Assembly: GCA_035487295.1 (NCBI GenBank)
Contig: DATHMH010000034.1
Location: 1 to 64,000 of the forward strand
DNA length: 64,000 nucleotides
Direction: 5' to 3'
Source: QIAW01 sp035487295
Lineage (GTDB): Bacteria; Acidobacteriota; Terriglobia; Terriglobales; Acidobacteriaceae
Position 1 is the stretch's first letter; each line of letters opens with the position of its first letter. The notes below the pieces were generated by a model that had not been told where the DNA came from, searched no databases, and was given only the letters and a program-made list of their open reading frames with translations. A program made the translations under genes and the position numbers. Of this stretch, positions 7,852 to 17,215 are shown one piece after another.

Positions 7852-9486
7852 ATGAAAAAGCACAAGGGCCTGAAGATTACTGGCGCGGTTATTCTCGGTA
7901 TCGTTATTCTGATCTTAATCCTTCCTTATGTGTTCAGCGTCAATCAGTTTCGCCCAACCATAGAAAAACAATTGCAGGCGAGTTTGGCCAGGCAAGTCAC
8001 CATCGGCGATTTACGGCTTTCTATATTCAATGGCGGCATCAGCGCGGAAGACATCAGCATTGCCGATGATCCCAATTACAGCCAGCAGCCATTTCTCAAA
8101 GCCAAGTCGCTGGATGTGGGCGTTGATCTTTTGCCCTTGATTTTTTCGCACTCGCTGCACGTCAACTCCGCGACCTTGCGCGAGCCCGAGCTGTACCTGG
8201 TGCGTGGCAGCGGCGGCAAATGGAATTTTTCGACCCTGGGTGCGAGCGCCGCGCACCAGCCGCGCAGTCAGCGTGGGCGGGGCCGCAAGAACGCGCCTCC
8301 TCCTGAAGCCGAGCAACCGGCAGCGGGAGAGAATTTCTCTGTGGGGTCTTTCAGCATCGTTGATGGCCGCGTTGTCGTTTCCAGCACAGCGAACCCTTCG
8401 CGCCAGCATGTTTACGATCATGTGGAACTCAAGGCTTCTAATATCGGTTATAACGGCGCCATTCCCTTAAGCTTCAGCGCCAACACCCCCGGCGGCGGCA
8501 AGCTGAACATGGAAGGCACTGCGGGTCCGGTGAGCCGCACCGACACGGCTGAGAGCCCACTCAATCTCACCATGAATGTGAACCACATGGACCTGGCTTC
8601 GACCGGGTTTGTGGATAGCTCCTCAGGATTGGCGGGGCTCCTGGATTTTCAAGGCACCGTGGATTCCGATGGAAACACTCTTACCACCAAGGGCAAGGCC
8701 AAGGCCGACAGATTGCGCCTTGTACGCAGCGGCGGTCCGGCGCGGCAACCGGTAATTTTTGATTACGCCACCCAATATGATCTGAAACGGCAGGCGGGTA
8801 CGGTGACCCACGGAGTTCTGCAAACCGGCAAGACCGCGGCCAAGATCACCGGTAATTACCTGAAACAGGGCGACCTCACTGTGGTGCACATGAAGCTGAA
8901 CGGCAACAAGATGCCGCTGCCTGAAGTTCAGGGCATGCTGCCTGCTTTTGGCGTTAACTTGCCCGCGGGGTCGTCATTGCAAGGCGGTACGGTCAGCGCC
9001 AATCTTTCCGTTGATGGACCGCTGGATCACCTGGTGATTACCGGACCTTTGGATATCGCCGATACTCGGCTGGCGGGCTTCAGCATGGCGTCTGGCCTGG
9101 CCAGCGCATTGAACGGCGCCAGCGGCGGACGCGACACAGTCATCCAGACTCTAAGCTCCAATTTGCGCCTGGCGCCGGATGGAATCCGCGCTGACAATGT
9201 GCAGCTCATTCTTCCTCAATTGGGAAGCTTCACCGGCAACGGCACCATCAGCCCCAGCAATGCCCTGGATTTTCACATGCTGGGCAAGATGAATAACGGA
9301 GGCAACGGCCTCTTGGGCGGTCTGTTCCGCTCAAAAGGGGAAATTCCCTTTTTGATACAGGGAACAACCTCTAAGCCGGTTTTTGTCCCCGATATGGGCA
9401 AGAGTCTGGGAAACATGGTTACCAACCCAGCGAAGGGTGTGGGCGGTCTGTTCGGCGGGCTCTTCGGCAAAAAGAAACAGAATTAG
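7852..9486 (+). CDS. AsmA-family protein
   Basis: 544 residues from ATG 7852; an in-frame TTG at 7819 is less likely. One N-terminal membrane helix (GAVILGIVILILILPYVFSV) anchors a long periplasmic repeat-rich beta structure. The N-terminal block after the helix (FRPTIEKQLQASLARQVTIG) is typical of AsmA and matches the start of the family domain. A C-terminal AsmA_2-like part (DGIRADNVQLILPQLGSFTG) follows, with a Gly-rich end (GGLFGGLFGKKK). Relatives are thought to act in outer-membrane assembly or lipid traffic between membranes. A low-complexity Pro/Glu linker lies at about residues 145-165. It stands alone; the preceding phosphatase gene ends 131 bases upstream. Confidence 0.88.
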   Translation: MKKHKGLKITGAVILGIVILILILPYVFSVNQFRPTIEKQLQASLARQVTIGDLRLSIFNGGISAEDISIADDPNYSQQPFLKAKSLDVGVDLLPLIFSHSLHVNSATLREPELYLVRGSGGKWNFSTLGASAAHQPRSQRGRGRKNAPPPEAEQPAAGENFSVGSFSIVDGRVVVSSTANPSRQHVYDHVELKASNIGYNGAIPLSFSANTPGGGKLNMEGTAGPVSRTDTAESPLNLTMNVNHMDLASTGFVDSSSGLAGLLDFQGTVDSDGNTLTTKGKAKADRLRLVRSGGPARQPVIFDYATQYDLKRQAGTVTHGVLQTGKTAAKITGNYLKQGDLTVVHMKLNGNKMPLPEVQGMLPAFGVNLPAGSSLQGGTVSANLSVDGPLDHLVITGPLDIADTRLAGFSMASGLASALNGASGGRDTVIQTLSSNLRLAPDGIRADNVQLILPQLGSFTGNGTISPSNALDFHMLGKMNNGGNGLLGGLFRSKGEIPFLIQGTTSKPVFVPDMGKSLGNMVTNPAKGVGGLFGGLFGKKKQN

Positions 9487-9664
9487 CAATCGGCATTTTA
9501 TTAAGGATGGCAGACAAATCAACTCCAGATTTTGTTCTGTAGAATCCACTCAGGTTCCTTTTCTCCGAAATTTAACATCTGGCAACATTCCTTTACCGAG
9601 TCGAATTCAAAAAGATCGGGTTATACATACCTAGCTTGATAGTCGGGCCCTCGAAGCAGAGTTG

Positions 9665-9701
9665 CCGAAGCAGCAGGTCCGGTAGCTCTACCGCGCTTCG
9701 G
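9665..9701 (+). promoter_or_regulatory. Nested hairpin in the leader of the phosphoesterase gene
   Basis: CCGAAGC (9665-9671) pairs with GCTTCGG (9695-9701), and inside it CGGTAG (9680-9685) pairs with CTACCG (9688-9693). The structure lies about 48 bases before the start of the phosphoesterase gene and is not followed by a T-run, so it is not an intrinsic terminator. It may be a structured 5' leader, possibly a regulatory RNA. I could not match it to a known riboswitch. Confidence 0.35.
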
Positions 9702-9748
9702 GAGGCTTCCCTTTATCTGTGTTTAACAAACATTCCACGGAGGAAAAA

Positions 9749-11197
9749 ATGAAACGCAACCCCCAGGGTTTATTTCTTCTACTCGTATTAACCTGGCTTG
9801 GAACAATCTCTGCTCAAGCCCAGAGTACCAACAACATCCAGTTTCCGAACCCGTTTAAGCACGTTGTGGTGATATTTCAGGAGAACCGCACGCCCGATAA
9901 TCTCTTTCAGGGATTGTGCAGCCCTCCTTTCGGCACAGCCGCCTCATGCAGCACAACTCCAAGCGCGACGCAATACAACATTCAGACCAGTAACTGGCTA
10001 AACAAACATTCGGCTACTGGTGTGACCCAGCCTCTGCCGGTGCCTTTGGGAAACACCTACGACCTGAGCCATGCGCACAACGCGTTCATCAAGATGTATG
10101 ACGGCGGCAAGATGGATGGGGCGGGCGATATCCCATGCTCCGGCACCTGCCTTACCCAGCCACAATTCAGGTTTGTGGACAATTCGACCGGCACTGTGAA
10201 TCCTTATCTCGAACTTGCGACCCAATACGGATGGGCAAATTATATGTTTCAAACCAATCAGGGGCCCAGCTTCCCCGCCCATCAATTTGTCTTTGGAGGG
10301 ACTTCTGCGCCCAGCGCATCGGACGATGCATCCGGCATCTTTGCCGCGGAAAATATGGGTGGCACGAAGGGGCCTGCAGGATGCATTGCTCTGGCGGGAA
10401 CGACGGTCATGTTAGTGACGCCCAGCGGTGAGAACCAGAAAATTTATCCCTGTTTCGAACACCAGACCATGGCTGACCTGCTGGACACTGCCGGAGTCAG
10501 TTGGAAATACTACGCGCCGGGCGCCGGCTCCATCTGGACCGCGCCGGATGCAATCAAGCATATCTGCCAGCCTAATGCTCCCACCGGAGGAACTTGCACG
10601 GGCCCCGATTGGACACAGAATGTAGACCTCAAGCCCGCAGATGTCTTGAGCGATATCAGCGGCTGTAGTCTGCGTGACGTGAGCTGGGTAATTCCCATCG
10701 GACAAAACTCCGATCATCCTGGAAGCCCAAACACCGTTGGCGGCCCTTCCTGGGTAACATCGATCGTCAACGCCATCGGGACCGATACCAAATGCGAGCA
10801 GGGAAAAGGCTATTGGTCCGATACGGCGATCATCATTTCATGGGACGACTGGGGTGGCTGGTACGATCACCAGAAACCAACCATCCTGACCGGCAATGAA
10901 GGTGATTACCAATACGGCTTCCGGGTGCCGCTGATCGTGGTCTCCACTTACACGCCCAAAGGGTACATCAATAACGTGAATCCCCACGATTTCGGCAGCA
11001 TTCTGAAGTTTATCCAGGGAGTCTTCAACATCCGCGAAGGTGCGCTCGGATTCGCCGATTTCCGCGCCAACGGCGACCTGCAGGGTTTCTTTAACTTCAG
11101 CCAGACCCCGCGTCCTTTTAATAAGATCGCGGCGCCACTCGGACCCAGCTTCTTCCTGAATGACAAGAGGCCGCCTGAGCCGCCGGACAACGATTAA
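9749..11197 (+). CDS. Secreted phosphoesterase (phospholipase C / acid phosphatase family)
   Basis: 482 residues. The start is ATG 9749, which has GGAGG five bases upstream; an in-frame GTG at 9719 is rejected. A signal peptide (LFLLLVLTWLGTISAQA) leads into HVVVIFQENRTPDNLF, the N-terminal metal-site signature of the bacterial phosphoesterase family (phospholipases C, AcpA-type phosphatases). Later motifs are GPSFPAHQFVFGG, IISWDDWGGWYDHQ and YGFRVPLIVVS, all typical metal-site or core blocks. It should hydrolyse phosphate mono- or diesters outside the cytoplasm; the substrate cannot be read from sequence. The gene is monocistronic, with a structured leader and a strong terminator at 11214. 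Confidence 0.9.
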   Translation: MKRNPQGLFLLLVLTWLGTISAQAQSTNNIQFPNPFKHVVVIFQENRTPDNLFQGLCSPPFGTAASCSTTPSATQYNIQTSNWLNKHSATGVTQPLPVPLGNTYDLSHAHNAFIKMYDGGKMDGAGDIPCSGTCLTQPQFRFVDNSTGTVNPYLELATQYGWANYMFQTNQGPSFPAHQFVFGGTSAPSASDDASGIFAAENMGGTKGPAGCIALAGTTVMLVTPSGENQKIYPCFEHQTMADLLDTAGVSWKYYAPGAGSIWTAPDAIKHICQPNAPTGGTCTGPDWTQNVDLKPADVLSDISGCSLRDVSWVIPIGQNSDHPGSPNTVGGPSWVTSIVNAIGTDTKCEQGKGYWSDTAIIISWDDWGGWYDHQKPTILTGNEGDYQYGFRVPLIVVSTYTPKGYINNVNPHDFGSILKFIQGVFNIREGALGFADFRANGDLQGFFNFSQTPRPFNKIAAPLGPSFFLNDKRPPEPPDND

Positions 11198-11213
11198 CCG
11201 GAAACGCTTTACG

Positions 11214-11252
11214 GTAGAGACGCAGCTTGCCGCGTCTCTACCCTTATTTTTT
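11214..11252 (+). terminator. Intrinsic terminator of the phosphoesterase gene
   Basis: A perfect ten-base stem, GTAGAGACGC (11214-11223) with GCGTCTCTAC (11232-11241), and an eight-base loop, followed by CCTTATTTTTT. The T-tract overlaps the stop codon of the convergent zincin gene, so it may act in both directions. Confidence 0.88.
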
Positions 11253-12998
11253 GGAGCGCATAAATTTTTCTGCCGGCGAGAGTTTATCGGCGGTGACAAA
11301 GATGGGTTCAATGTCCGTCGGAATATCGTGCATGCGGTCAATCGCCTTCTGCACCACAGGGCGAATCACCGACAGCTCTTCCATCATTTTTTTTGCTCCG
11401 GCATAATCGCCCGTGGCTTCCAGCGTCAGCAGGTCGTGATCGAGATCGCGCACGGCGGCCTTGATCTTTTTGAAATCCACGGCAAAGGTGCCATCGGGAT
11501 TGGCCAGGAAGCCGCCTTTATCCATGATGTAGTTGATCTGAATGGCCATGCCTTTGGCGTGAGCCTCAGTCAAGCCAAAGCGCAGCGTGCGGAAGGAAGA
11601 AGCCAGAAAAGTAGTGTAGAGGCGGCGCTCGGCAACTTCTTTGGATTCGCCATCGGCGATGCCCACTTTCTGCCCCTGGTCGAGCAGGTATTGCAATGCG
11701 AACAGGCCGGTGATGTCGGCTTTGGCTTCTTCCAATGTACTGTAATTTTCCTTCAATTCCAGCCGGGGGTTCGTTGAGCGGCCGTTGACGGTGATTTGAT
11801 GTGGACCCAGGCCATGCATCAGTTCATGGGCCACGATGTGGGTGAAAAATGCTTCGAAGCTGACGCTGCCCTGGTCTGAAGCAGAGAGCACCAGCTTGCT
11901 GATGGGGAGCAGCACCTGCTCGAATTTGGCCTCCTGCACATTTTTCATCATCACGCGCTTGCTGCCTTTTTGCGCGACCACGCGGTCGTCATTGGGCAGA
12001 TTGTAAGCGGCGGTTTGGACGCCATGGCTGGCGTCGCCCGAGCAGAAAACCTGGTTTACAACCCGGATGGGCGCGGCCGCTCCCAGCTTTAGATTGCGGT
12101 ATTGCGGATCCATGGGCAGATTATTTTCAATCTCCTGCAGATGACGGCCAAAGAAGTTGAGCTTGGCGCTTTCTTTTTCATCACGGAGGTTGATGTAAGC
12201 CTCAAAGGCGGCTTTGTAACCGAAGAGCTCGTCGTTGTAGGTTTCATAGGGGCCGGTGGTGATATCGAGGGGCGCATCGAGATCCATCCAATCCACATCG
12301 CTCTGGTAGTAGTCGTTGCTCAGAAAAGCATCGGCGCGCGAGTTGAGGAATTTTTTCAGTGAGGCGTTTTCGGTCAGATCGGCGGCTTCTCGCAGGAGCG
12401 ACGCAGCCTTCTTCAGATTGGAATTGTAGGCGGTTGAGTAGGGAATGATCTGAAAGGAATTCGCGCATCCACCGAGACAGACCTTTTCGTTGGCTATGAT
12501 TGTATAAAAATCCGTTGCCTGTTCGCGGTCCTTTTCTGAGAGTGTCTGGACCCAGGATTCAAAATCCTCTTTCTTCATGTCTTCCGGATAGAAATTCGCG
12601 CCCAGCGGCTTGCGTGGCGGCACTCCGGGCAAGAACGCCTTGTGCTCATCCAGCTCTGACCAGGGGCTTTTGTTGATCCCGAAGTAATGCAAGCGAACTC
12701 GGCCCAGCGGGGTTTTGTCGCGCTGCAGTGCGACATAAACTTCATGGTTGCGGCTCCAGAGCTGCGTCATGAAAACGTCGTTAAGAATACGCGCCGCTTC
12801 AATCAGCTTGACCAGGGCTTTCTGGTCGCCGGCTGAGAGCTGCGTGGTATCCACCTGGATTTCGGTAGGCGCAAAGCGCGCAATCATCTTCTTCAACTCT
12901 GCCAGATCGGGATAGGAACCTTGCGAAGAAGTTTTGTGTTGTGCGGTGAGAGATGAGGCCATAAACAACACCATACTGAACGCCAAAATTTTTTTCAC
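11244..12998 (-). CDS. Secreted M49-like (dipeptidyl-peptidase III-like) zinc peptidase
   Basis: 584 residues from GTG 12998, chosen because it gives a clean signal peptide (KKILAFSMVLFMASSLTAQ); the longer frame to 13112 adds 38 residues before it. The zinc motif is HELMHGLGPH (H391, E392, H395) and the second part is LEEAKADITG (E423-D428). The EExKAD block and the GxGP after the zinc helix are typical of the M49 group. Classical dipeptidyl-peptidase III has HExxxH with one extra residue, whereas this protein has HExxH, as in the M49-like branch fused to Nudix domains in plants. It probably removes dipeptides or degrades peptides in the periplasm. It converges on the phosphoesterase gene. 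Confidence 0.83.
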   Translation of the reverse strand: MKKILAFSMVLFMASSLTAQHKTSSQGSYPDLAELKKMIARFAPTEIQVDTTQLSAGDQKALVKLIEAARILNDVFMTQLWSRNHEVYVALQRDKTPLGRVRLHYFGINKSPWSELDEHKAFLPGVPPRKPLGANFYPEDMKKEDFESWVQTLSEKDREQATDFYTIIANEKVCLGGCANSFQIIPYSTAYNSNLKKAASLLREAADLTENASLKKFLNSRADAFLSNDYYQSDVDWMDLDAPLDITTGPYETYNDELFGYKAAFEAYINLRDEKESAKLNFFGRHLQEIENNLPMDPQYRNLKLGAAAPIRVVNQVFCSGDASHGVQTAAYNLPNDDRVVAQKGSKRVMMKNVQEAKFEQVLLPISKLVLSASDQGSVSFEAFFTHIVAHELMHGLGPHQITVNGRSTNPRLELKENYSTLEEAKADITGLFALQYLLDQGQKVGIADGESKEVAERRLYTTFLASSFRTLRFGLTEAHAKGMAIQINYIMDKGGFLANPDGTFAVDFKKIKAAVRDLDHDLLTLEATGDYAGAKKMMEELSVIRPVVQKAIDRMHDIPTDIEPIFVTADKLSPAEKFMRSKK

Positions 12999-13177
12999 CG
13001 ATTTGCCTTTTGAATTATCTACCAGAATTTCTGATACAGCCCTTGGGTTAGCATACCAAGTATGCCCCTGCCAGGCAGGGCCGATGCTACTCTGGCTCAG
13101 GACAAATAGCACGGCAACTGAGAGCTGCCTTTAGGTACAATATACAAAACCGATTCGTCTACATTCAGGTTAATTTT

Positions 13178-14323
13178 ATGAAACTACGTCCACTCTCATT
13201 TGCTTTTATAGCCGCTCTGGTCTTGGCCGTGCCGCTCATCGCCGATACGGTGGTTGAAGAGATTGTCGCCCGCGTGAACGACGAAGTGATCACCCGCTCC
13301 GAGTTGCAGCGCAGCCGCGATCAGCTGGTGAACGAATCCAAGGAAAAGTTTGGAGCGCAGGCCGACCAGGCGATTGCCGCCAAGGATAAGGACGTTCTCC
13401 GCGACCTGATTGACCAGGCGCTTTTGGTGCAGAAGGGCAAAGACCTGGGGATCACCGGGGATACGGAGCTGATTAAACGTCTGGATGACATGCGCAAGCA
13501 GATGGGCCTGGACGCCATCGAAGACAGCGGCTCCAGTCAGACCAGCCTGCAGAAGGCGGCGGAGCAGCAGGGCGTCTCCTGGGAAGACTTCAAGCAGAAC
13601 ATGCGCAACCAGATCGTGACCCAGCAGGTGATTGGACACGACGTTGGTTCGCACATCCAGATCACCGAAACTGAGATGAAACAGTTCTACACCGACCATC
13701 AGAAAGAGTTTGACCAGCCGGAGCAAGTGCGCCTGAGCGAGATCCTGGTGGCGCCTGCCCCCAGCATCAATACCGGCGACAACTCAGACGCCAAGAAAAA
13801 AGAAGATATTCCACCTACGCCTGAACAACTGGCCGCAGCCGAACAAAAAGCCAACGATGTGCTCAGCAAAATCAAGGGCGGGGCCAAGTTCGAGGATATG
13901 GCGCGCAGTTCTTCGGACGGCCCAACCGCGGCCCAGGGCGGCGATCTGGGTTATTTCAAGCGCGGCATGCTGGCGCGCGAGCTGGAAGACAAGACCTTCG
14001 CCATGAAAGCCGGGGAGGTGAGCGACGTGGTCCGCACCAAGCAGGGCTTCATTATCCTGAAGGTCAGCGAGCATACCCAGGCCGGCATCATAGCCCTCAA
14101 AGATGCAGAACCGCAGATTCAAGAGGCGCTGTATCTGGAGAAAATCCAGCCGGCGTTGCGCGCCTACCTTACCAAGCTGCGCGAAGAAGCCTTCATTGAT
14201 ATCAAGCCCGGCTTCGTGGATTCCGGCGCCAGTCCCAATCAGACGAAGCCCATCATGACAGCGGCAATGCCTGAGACGAACAAACAAACGCCAAAGAAAA
14301 AGAAGAAGATGGGGATCTTCTGA
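13178..14323 (+). CDS. SurA-type periplasmic peptidyl-prolyl isomerase / chaperone
   Basis: 381 residues with a signal peptide (FAFIAALVLAVPLIA). Residues about 25-165 form the SurA N-terminal chaperone domain (VEEIVARVNDEVITRSEL, then helices). Residues about 180-310 form one parvulin domain with the usual blocks (VRLSEILVA, KFEDMARSSSDGPTAAQGGD, GYFKRGML, GFIILKV). An insert rich in Lys and Pro breaks the first parvulin strand. A Lys-rich tail (PKKKKKMGIF) is unusual. It should help fold outer-membrane proteins. SurA of enterobacteria has two parvulin domains; this has one. A TACAAT-like -10 lies just upstream (about 13137). Confidence 0.88.
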   Translation: MKLRPLSFAFIAALVLAVPLIADTVVEEIVARVNDEVITRSELQRSRDQLVNESKEKFGAQADQAIAAKDKDVLRDLIDQALLVQKGKDLGITGDTELIKRLDDMRKQMGLDAIEDSGSSQTSLQKAAEQQGVSWEDFKQNMRNQIVTQQVIGHDVGSHIQITETEMKQFYTDHQKEFDQPEQVRLSEILVAPAPSINTGDNSDAKKKEDIPPTPEQLAAAEQKANDVLSKIKGGAKFEDMARSSSDGPTAAQGGDLGYFKRGMLARELEDKTFAMKAGEVSDVVRTKQGFIILKVSEHTQAGIIALKDAEPQIQEALYLEKIQPALRAYLTKLREEAFIDIKPGFVDSGASPNQTKPIMTAAMPETNKQTPKKKKKMGIF

Positions 14324-14525
14324 GGGGGACCGGGTTGAAAAACGATTATTCCGTGCGCTCCGCTTCGATCTAACCCGTACAATCTCTTACTTCGCACTCC
14401 TTTACAAGCTGAATGCTGAGTGCTTTTCATACTGAGAACCGGCAACCCGGGAACCGGAGGACGTTTTTCGTGATACTCTCAATCCGAGTTCCTCTATAAG
14501 CGTTTGTCCTGTATTTTTGCATTGT

Positions 14526-15560
14526 ATGAAAGATTTTTATATTCGCGATTGCGCTGCCCACGAAAATCAGAACATTACTTCTTCTTTCATCGTTACTTCC
14601 AAGCAGATCAAGAGCAAGAAGAGCGGTGAGCCGTATCTGGCGCTCACGCTGACCGACCGCAGCGGGTCGCTTGAGGCCAAGGCCTGGGACAATGTCGGTG
14701 AAATGATCGGCGCCTTCGAGCAGGACAACGTCATCAAGGTTAAGGGTCTGCTCAACAAGTACAACAACCGCTGGCAGCTCACCATTCACAAACTGCGCCG
14801 CATGGAAGACGCCGAGATTGACTTCAGCGATTACCTGCCCAAGACCACCAAGGATATTGATGAGTTATGGCGCAAGCTGGCCGGGTTTGTGGCCACCATG
14901 AGCGATCCGCACCTGAAGACGCTGCTCGAAGTTTTCATGGCCGATGCGGACATCGCAACCGCGTACAAAAATGCCCCTGCCGCCAAGACCCTGCACCATG
15001 CCTTTATCGGGGGGCTGCTCGATCACGTGGTCTCGTTGTTTACCTTGTGCGACCTGACGGTGCACAACTATCCGCATGTGAACCGCGACCTGTTGTTGAC
15101 GGGGGCGTTTCTCCACGATATCGGCAAGGTCCATGAGATCTCCTACAGCCGCTCTTTCGCTTACACCACGCGTGGGCAGTTGCTGGGGCACATGATCATC
15201 GAGCTGGAGATGCTGCACGCTAAAATTGCGATTGTGAATCAACAGGTATCCACGCCCTTTCCGGAAGACCTGAAGACCCTGGTGGAACACCTGATCATCA
15301 GCCATCACGGGCAATACGAGTTCGGATCGCCCAAACTGCCCATGTTCCCCGAGGCACTTATGCTGCATTACCTGGATGATCTGGATTCCAAGATGGAATC
15401 CATGCGGGCGCACTTCGAACGCGAACCGGAGAGCGAATGGACGGGATATAACGCCTCGCTGCAGCGCCCGCTGCTCAACTCGCAGAAGATCATGCAAAAA
15501 GCCGCACCCAAACCGGCCGCCGCAGCGGCCATTGCCTCTACCAACGAAAAAGGATTGTAG
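14526..15560 (+). CDS. YhaM-type 3'-5' exoribonuclease (OB fold plus HD domain)
   Basis: 344 residues from ATG 14526; a TTG at 14517 is possible. Residues about 1-95 are an OB fold (SGEPYLALTLTDRSGSLEAK, then VIKVKGLLNKYNNRWQL) that binds nucleic acid. The rest is an HD phosphohydrolase domain with the first His in HHAFIGGLLDHVVS, HD in GAFLHDIGKVHE, a third His pair in HLIISHHGQYEFGSP and the last Asp in LHYLDDLDSKM. This arrangement is that of YhaM/CBF1-type nucleases, which trim RNA or single-stranded DNA from the 3' end using metal ions. An Ala/Pro-rich tail follows. It stands alone between short spacers. Confidence 0.9.
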   Translation: MKDFYIRDCAAHENQNITSSFIVTSKQIKSKKSGEPYLALTLTDRSGSLEAKAWDNVGEMIGAFEQDNVIKVKGLLNKYNNRWQLTIHKLRRMEDAEIDFSDYLPKTTKDIDELWRKLAGFVATMSDPHLKTLLEVFMADADIATAYKNAPAAKTLHHAFIGGLLDHVVSLFTLCDLTVHNYPHVNRDLLLTGAFLHDIGKVHEISYSRSFAYTTRGQLLGHMIIELEMLHAKIAIVNQQVSTPFPEDLKTLVEHLIISHHGQYEFGSPKLPMFPEALMLHYLDDLDSKMESMRAHFEREPESEWTGYNASLQRPLLNSQKIMQKAAPKPAAAAAIASTNEKGL

Positions 15561-15659
15561 GCCAGTTTAATCGCACTTCGTAAATCGAACTTCTCACCTT
15601 TCCAACCTTCCACGGTGCTCTGCGTCCTCTGCGGTTCAATTTGTTTATTTAGGTGCTAT

Positions 15660-15692
15660 CACTGAGAACTGGGTACCGAGTACTGACAACTG
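15660..15692. repeat. Short-period spacer repeat (TACTGAG heptamer family)
   Basis: Spacer text of the form ACTGAGAACT-GGGTACCGAG-TACTGACAACT. It is one of several degenerate heptamer tracts; others are at 48498, 58576 and 60901. Confidence 0.6.
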
Positions 15693-15751
15693 TTTTTACA
15701 ATTGCCTCCAGCCTTCAATTTTGATACAAACTGCTGCATCAGGAGGATTTT

Positions 15752-16441
15752 ATGCGTTTGCGAATAGCAGCTCTCGTGCTGCTCATGGCGGTGCTGGGCA
15801 TCATTGTGGGTTGCAGCAAGCCACCGGCAGATAATTCCAGCTCCGATTCCAGCGGTACCACCGCTGCCAGCGATACCACCACGACCTCAGACACGGGCAA
15901 GAGTTCAGGAGGTCTATTCAGCCGTCCCTTATCGGTGACCGTTCCGGAAGGCGCTTCGATTGTGGTGAGGCTTGACCAGGCGATCAGCAGCAAGACCAGC
16001 CATGCTGGCGACACCTTTACCGCTACGGTCGCCCAGCCCATCTCCGTGGGAGATAAAGTCGTGATTCCCCAGGGAGCGACTGCATCCGGCACAGTGGTTG
16101 ATGCCAAAGCGCGCGGCCGCTTTAAAGGCGCTGCGATGCTGAAGATCGTGCTGAACTCGGTCACGGTAAATAACAGCAACTATAACGTCGAAACCAGCGC
16201 CGATTCGCGGTCCATGAAGGGCAAAGGCAAGCGCACAGCGACCCTGATTGGCGGCGGCGCGGGATTGGGCGCGCTGATTGGCGGCCTGGCCGGTGGCGGC
16301 AAGGGTGCGCTCATTGGCGCCGGGGCGGGGGCCGCAGCCGGCACTGCGGGCACGGCCTTTACCGACAACAAAGACATCGTGTTGAACTCGGAGCAAGCAG
16401 TGACCTTCCGCCTGCTGAAACCTTTGGAAGTTAAGATGTAA
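15752..16441 (+). CDS. Glycine-zipper lipoprotein
   Basis: 229 residues. The start has AGGAGG just upstream. The signal ends in a lipobox (LGIIVGC), so the mature protein is probably lipid-anchored. A Ser/Thr-rich linker (about residues 25-50) leads to a beta domain (residues 55-155) with TVPEGASIVVRLDQAIS and IPQGATASGTVVDAKARG. A glycine zipper of about 33 residues at 165-198 (IGGGAGLGALIGGLAGGGKG and onward) resembles membrane-inserting zippers. A short C-terminal strand ends the protein. The same zipper block and the same overall plan are found in the gene at 23371. The function is unknown; an envelope structural role is likely. An intrinsic terminator follows. Confidence 0.85.
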   Translation: MRLRIAALVLLMAVLGIIVGCSKPPADNSSSDSSGTTAASDTTTTSDTGKSSGGLFSRPLSVTVPEGASIVVRLDQAISSKTSHAGDTFTATVAQPISVGDKVVIPQGATASGTVVDAKARGRFKGAAMLKIVLNSVTVNNSNYNVETSADSRSMKGKGKRTATLIGGGAGLGALIGGLAGGGKGALIGAGAGAAAGTAGTAFTDNKDIVLNSEQAVTFRLLKPLEVKM

Positions 16442-16466
16442 ATTCCGCAAATTTTTAAGGCAAAAG

Positions 16467-16493
16467 GCCCGGGGAATGCTCCCGGGCTTTTTT
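16467..16493 (+). terminator. Intrinsic terminator of the glycine-zipper lipoprotein gene
   Basis: Stem GCCCGGG (16467-16473) with CCCGGGC (16481-16487), a seven-base loop and six T residues. Confidence 0.9.
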
Positions 16494-16519
16494 CAGCCTG
16501 CGATGCCTGAAAGACCACT

Positions 16520-17215
16520 ATGGACCTGAACTCGTTTGAATGTCTGACCTTCGACTGCTATGGGACGCTGATTGACTGGGAGACGGGCATTGCTGCCGCC
16601 CTTCGGCCTGTGCTCGAAGCGCATGACGTCGATATCGGCGACAGCGAGTTGCTCGAACTCTATGGCGAACTTGAGGCCGCCGAAGAGAGGCGCAGTTACA
16701 GACCTTACCGCGACGTATTACGGGGCGTGGTTGTGGCTTTCGGAGACCGTTTAAACTTTCGTCCCTCGCTGGAGCAGATCAATAGTCTTCCGAAATCGCT
16801 GCCCAGTTGGCCGCCTTTCCCCGATACGGTTGCGGCTCTCGCCCGCCTTAAACAAAAATACCAGCTTGGCATTATCTCCAACACGGATGATGATCTGTTC
16901 GCCCGCACCGCGGCAAGACTACAAGTCCCCTTTGACTGGATTATCACGGCGCAACAGGTGAAGAGCTATAAACCTTCCCACAATAATTTCCAGAGAGCCG
17001 CGGAAAAAATCGGATTGCCCAAAGAAAAGATCCTGCACGTTGCCCAGAGCCTGTATCACGATATTGTTCCCACCCGGGAGCTGGGATGGGCCAATGTCTG
17101 GGTCAACCGCCGCTCGGGCAAGAGAGGCCCGGGTGCGACCAAAACCGCCAGCATCATGCCCGATTTAGAAGTTCCCGATTTGAAATCGCTGGCCGAGCGA
17201 GCGCTCGGGAAATAA
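16520..17215 (+). CDS. HAD-superfamily haloacid dehalogenase-like hydrolase
   Basis: 231 residues. Motif I is FDCYGTLID with the nucleophile Asp at residue 12. Motif II is IISNTDDD and motif III a Lys in QQVKSYKPS. The motif IV region (LHVAQSLYHDIVPTRELGWA) holds the metal-binding acid. Together with the cap between residues 15 and 95, this matches type II haloacid dehalogenases, which replace a halogen on 2-haloacids by hydroxyl. The same fold also serves phosphatases, so the substrate is open. The gene begins 27 bases after a terminator, so it has its own promoter or is read through weakly. Confidence 0.88.
   Translation: MDLNSFECLTFDCYGTLIDWETGIAAALRPVLEAHDVDIGDSELLELYGELEAAEERRSYRPYRDVLRGVVVAFGDRLNFRPSLEQINSLPKSLPSWPPFPDTVAALARLKQKYQLGIISNTDDDLFARTAARLQVPFDWIITAQQVKSYKPSHNNFQRAAEKIGLPKEKILHVAQSLYHDIVPTRELGWANVWVNRRSGKRGPGATKTASIMPDLEVPDLKSLAERALGK

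Noticed and set aside
9640..9720. Cyclic di-GMP (GEMM) or other known riboswitch before the phosphoesterase gene
   Set aside because: The stems are there but the conserved GEMM loop sequences are not, so I only report a structured leader.
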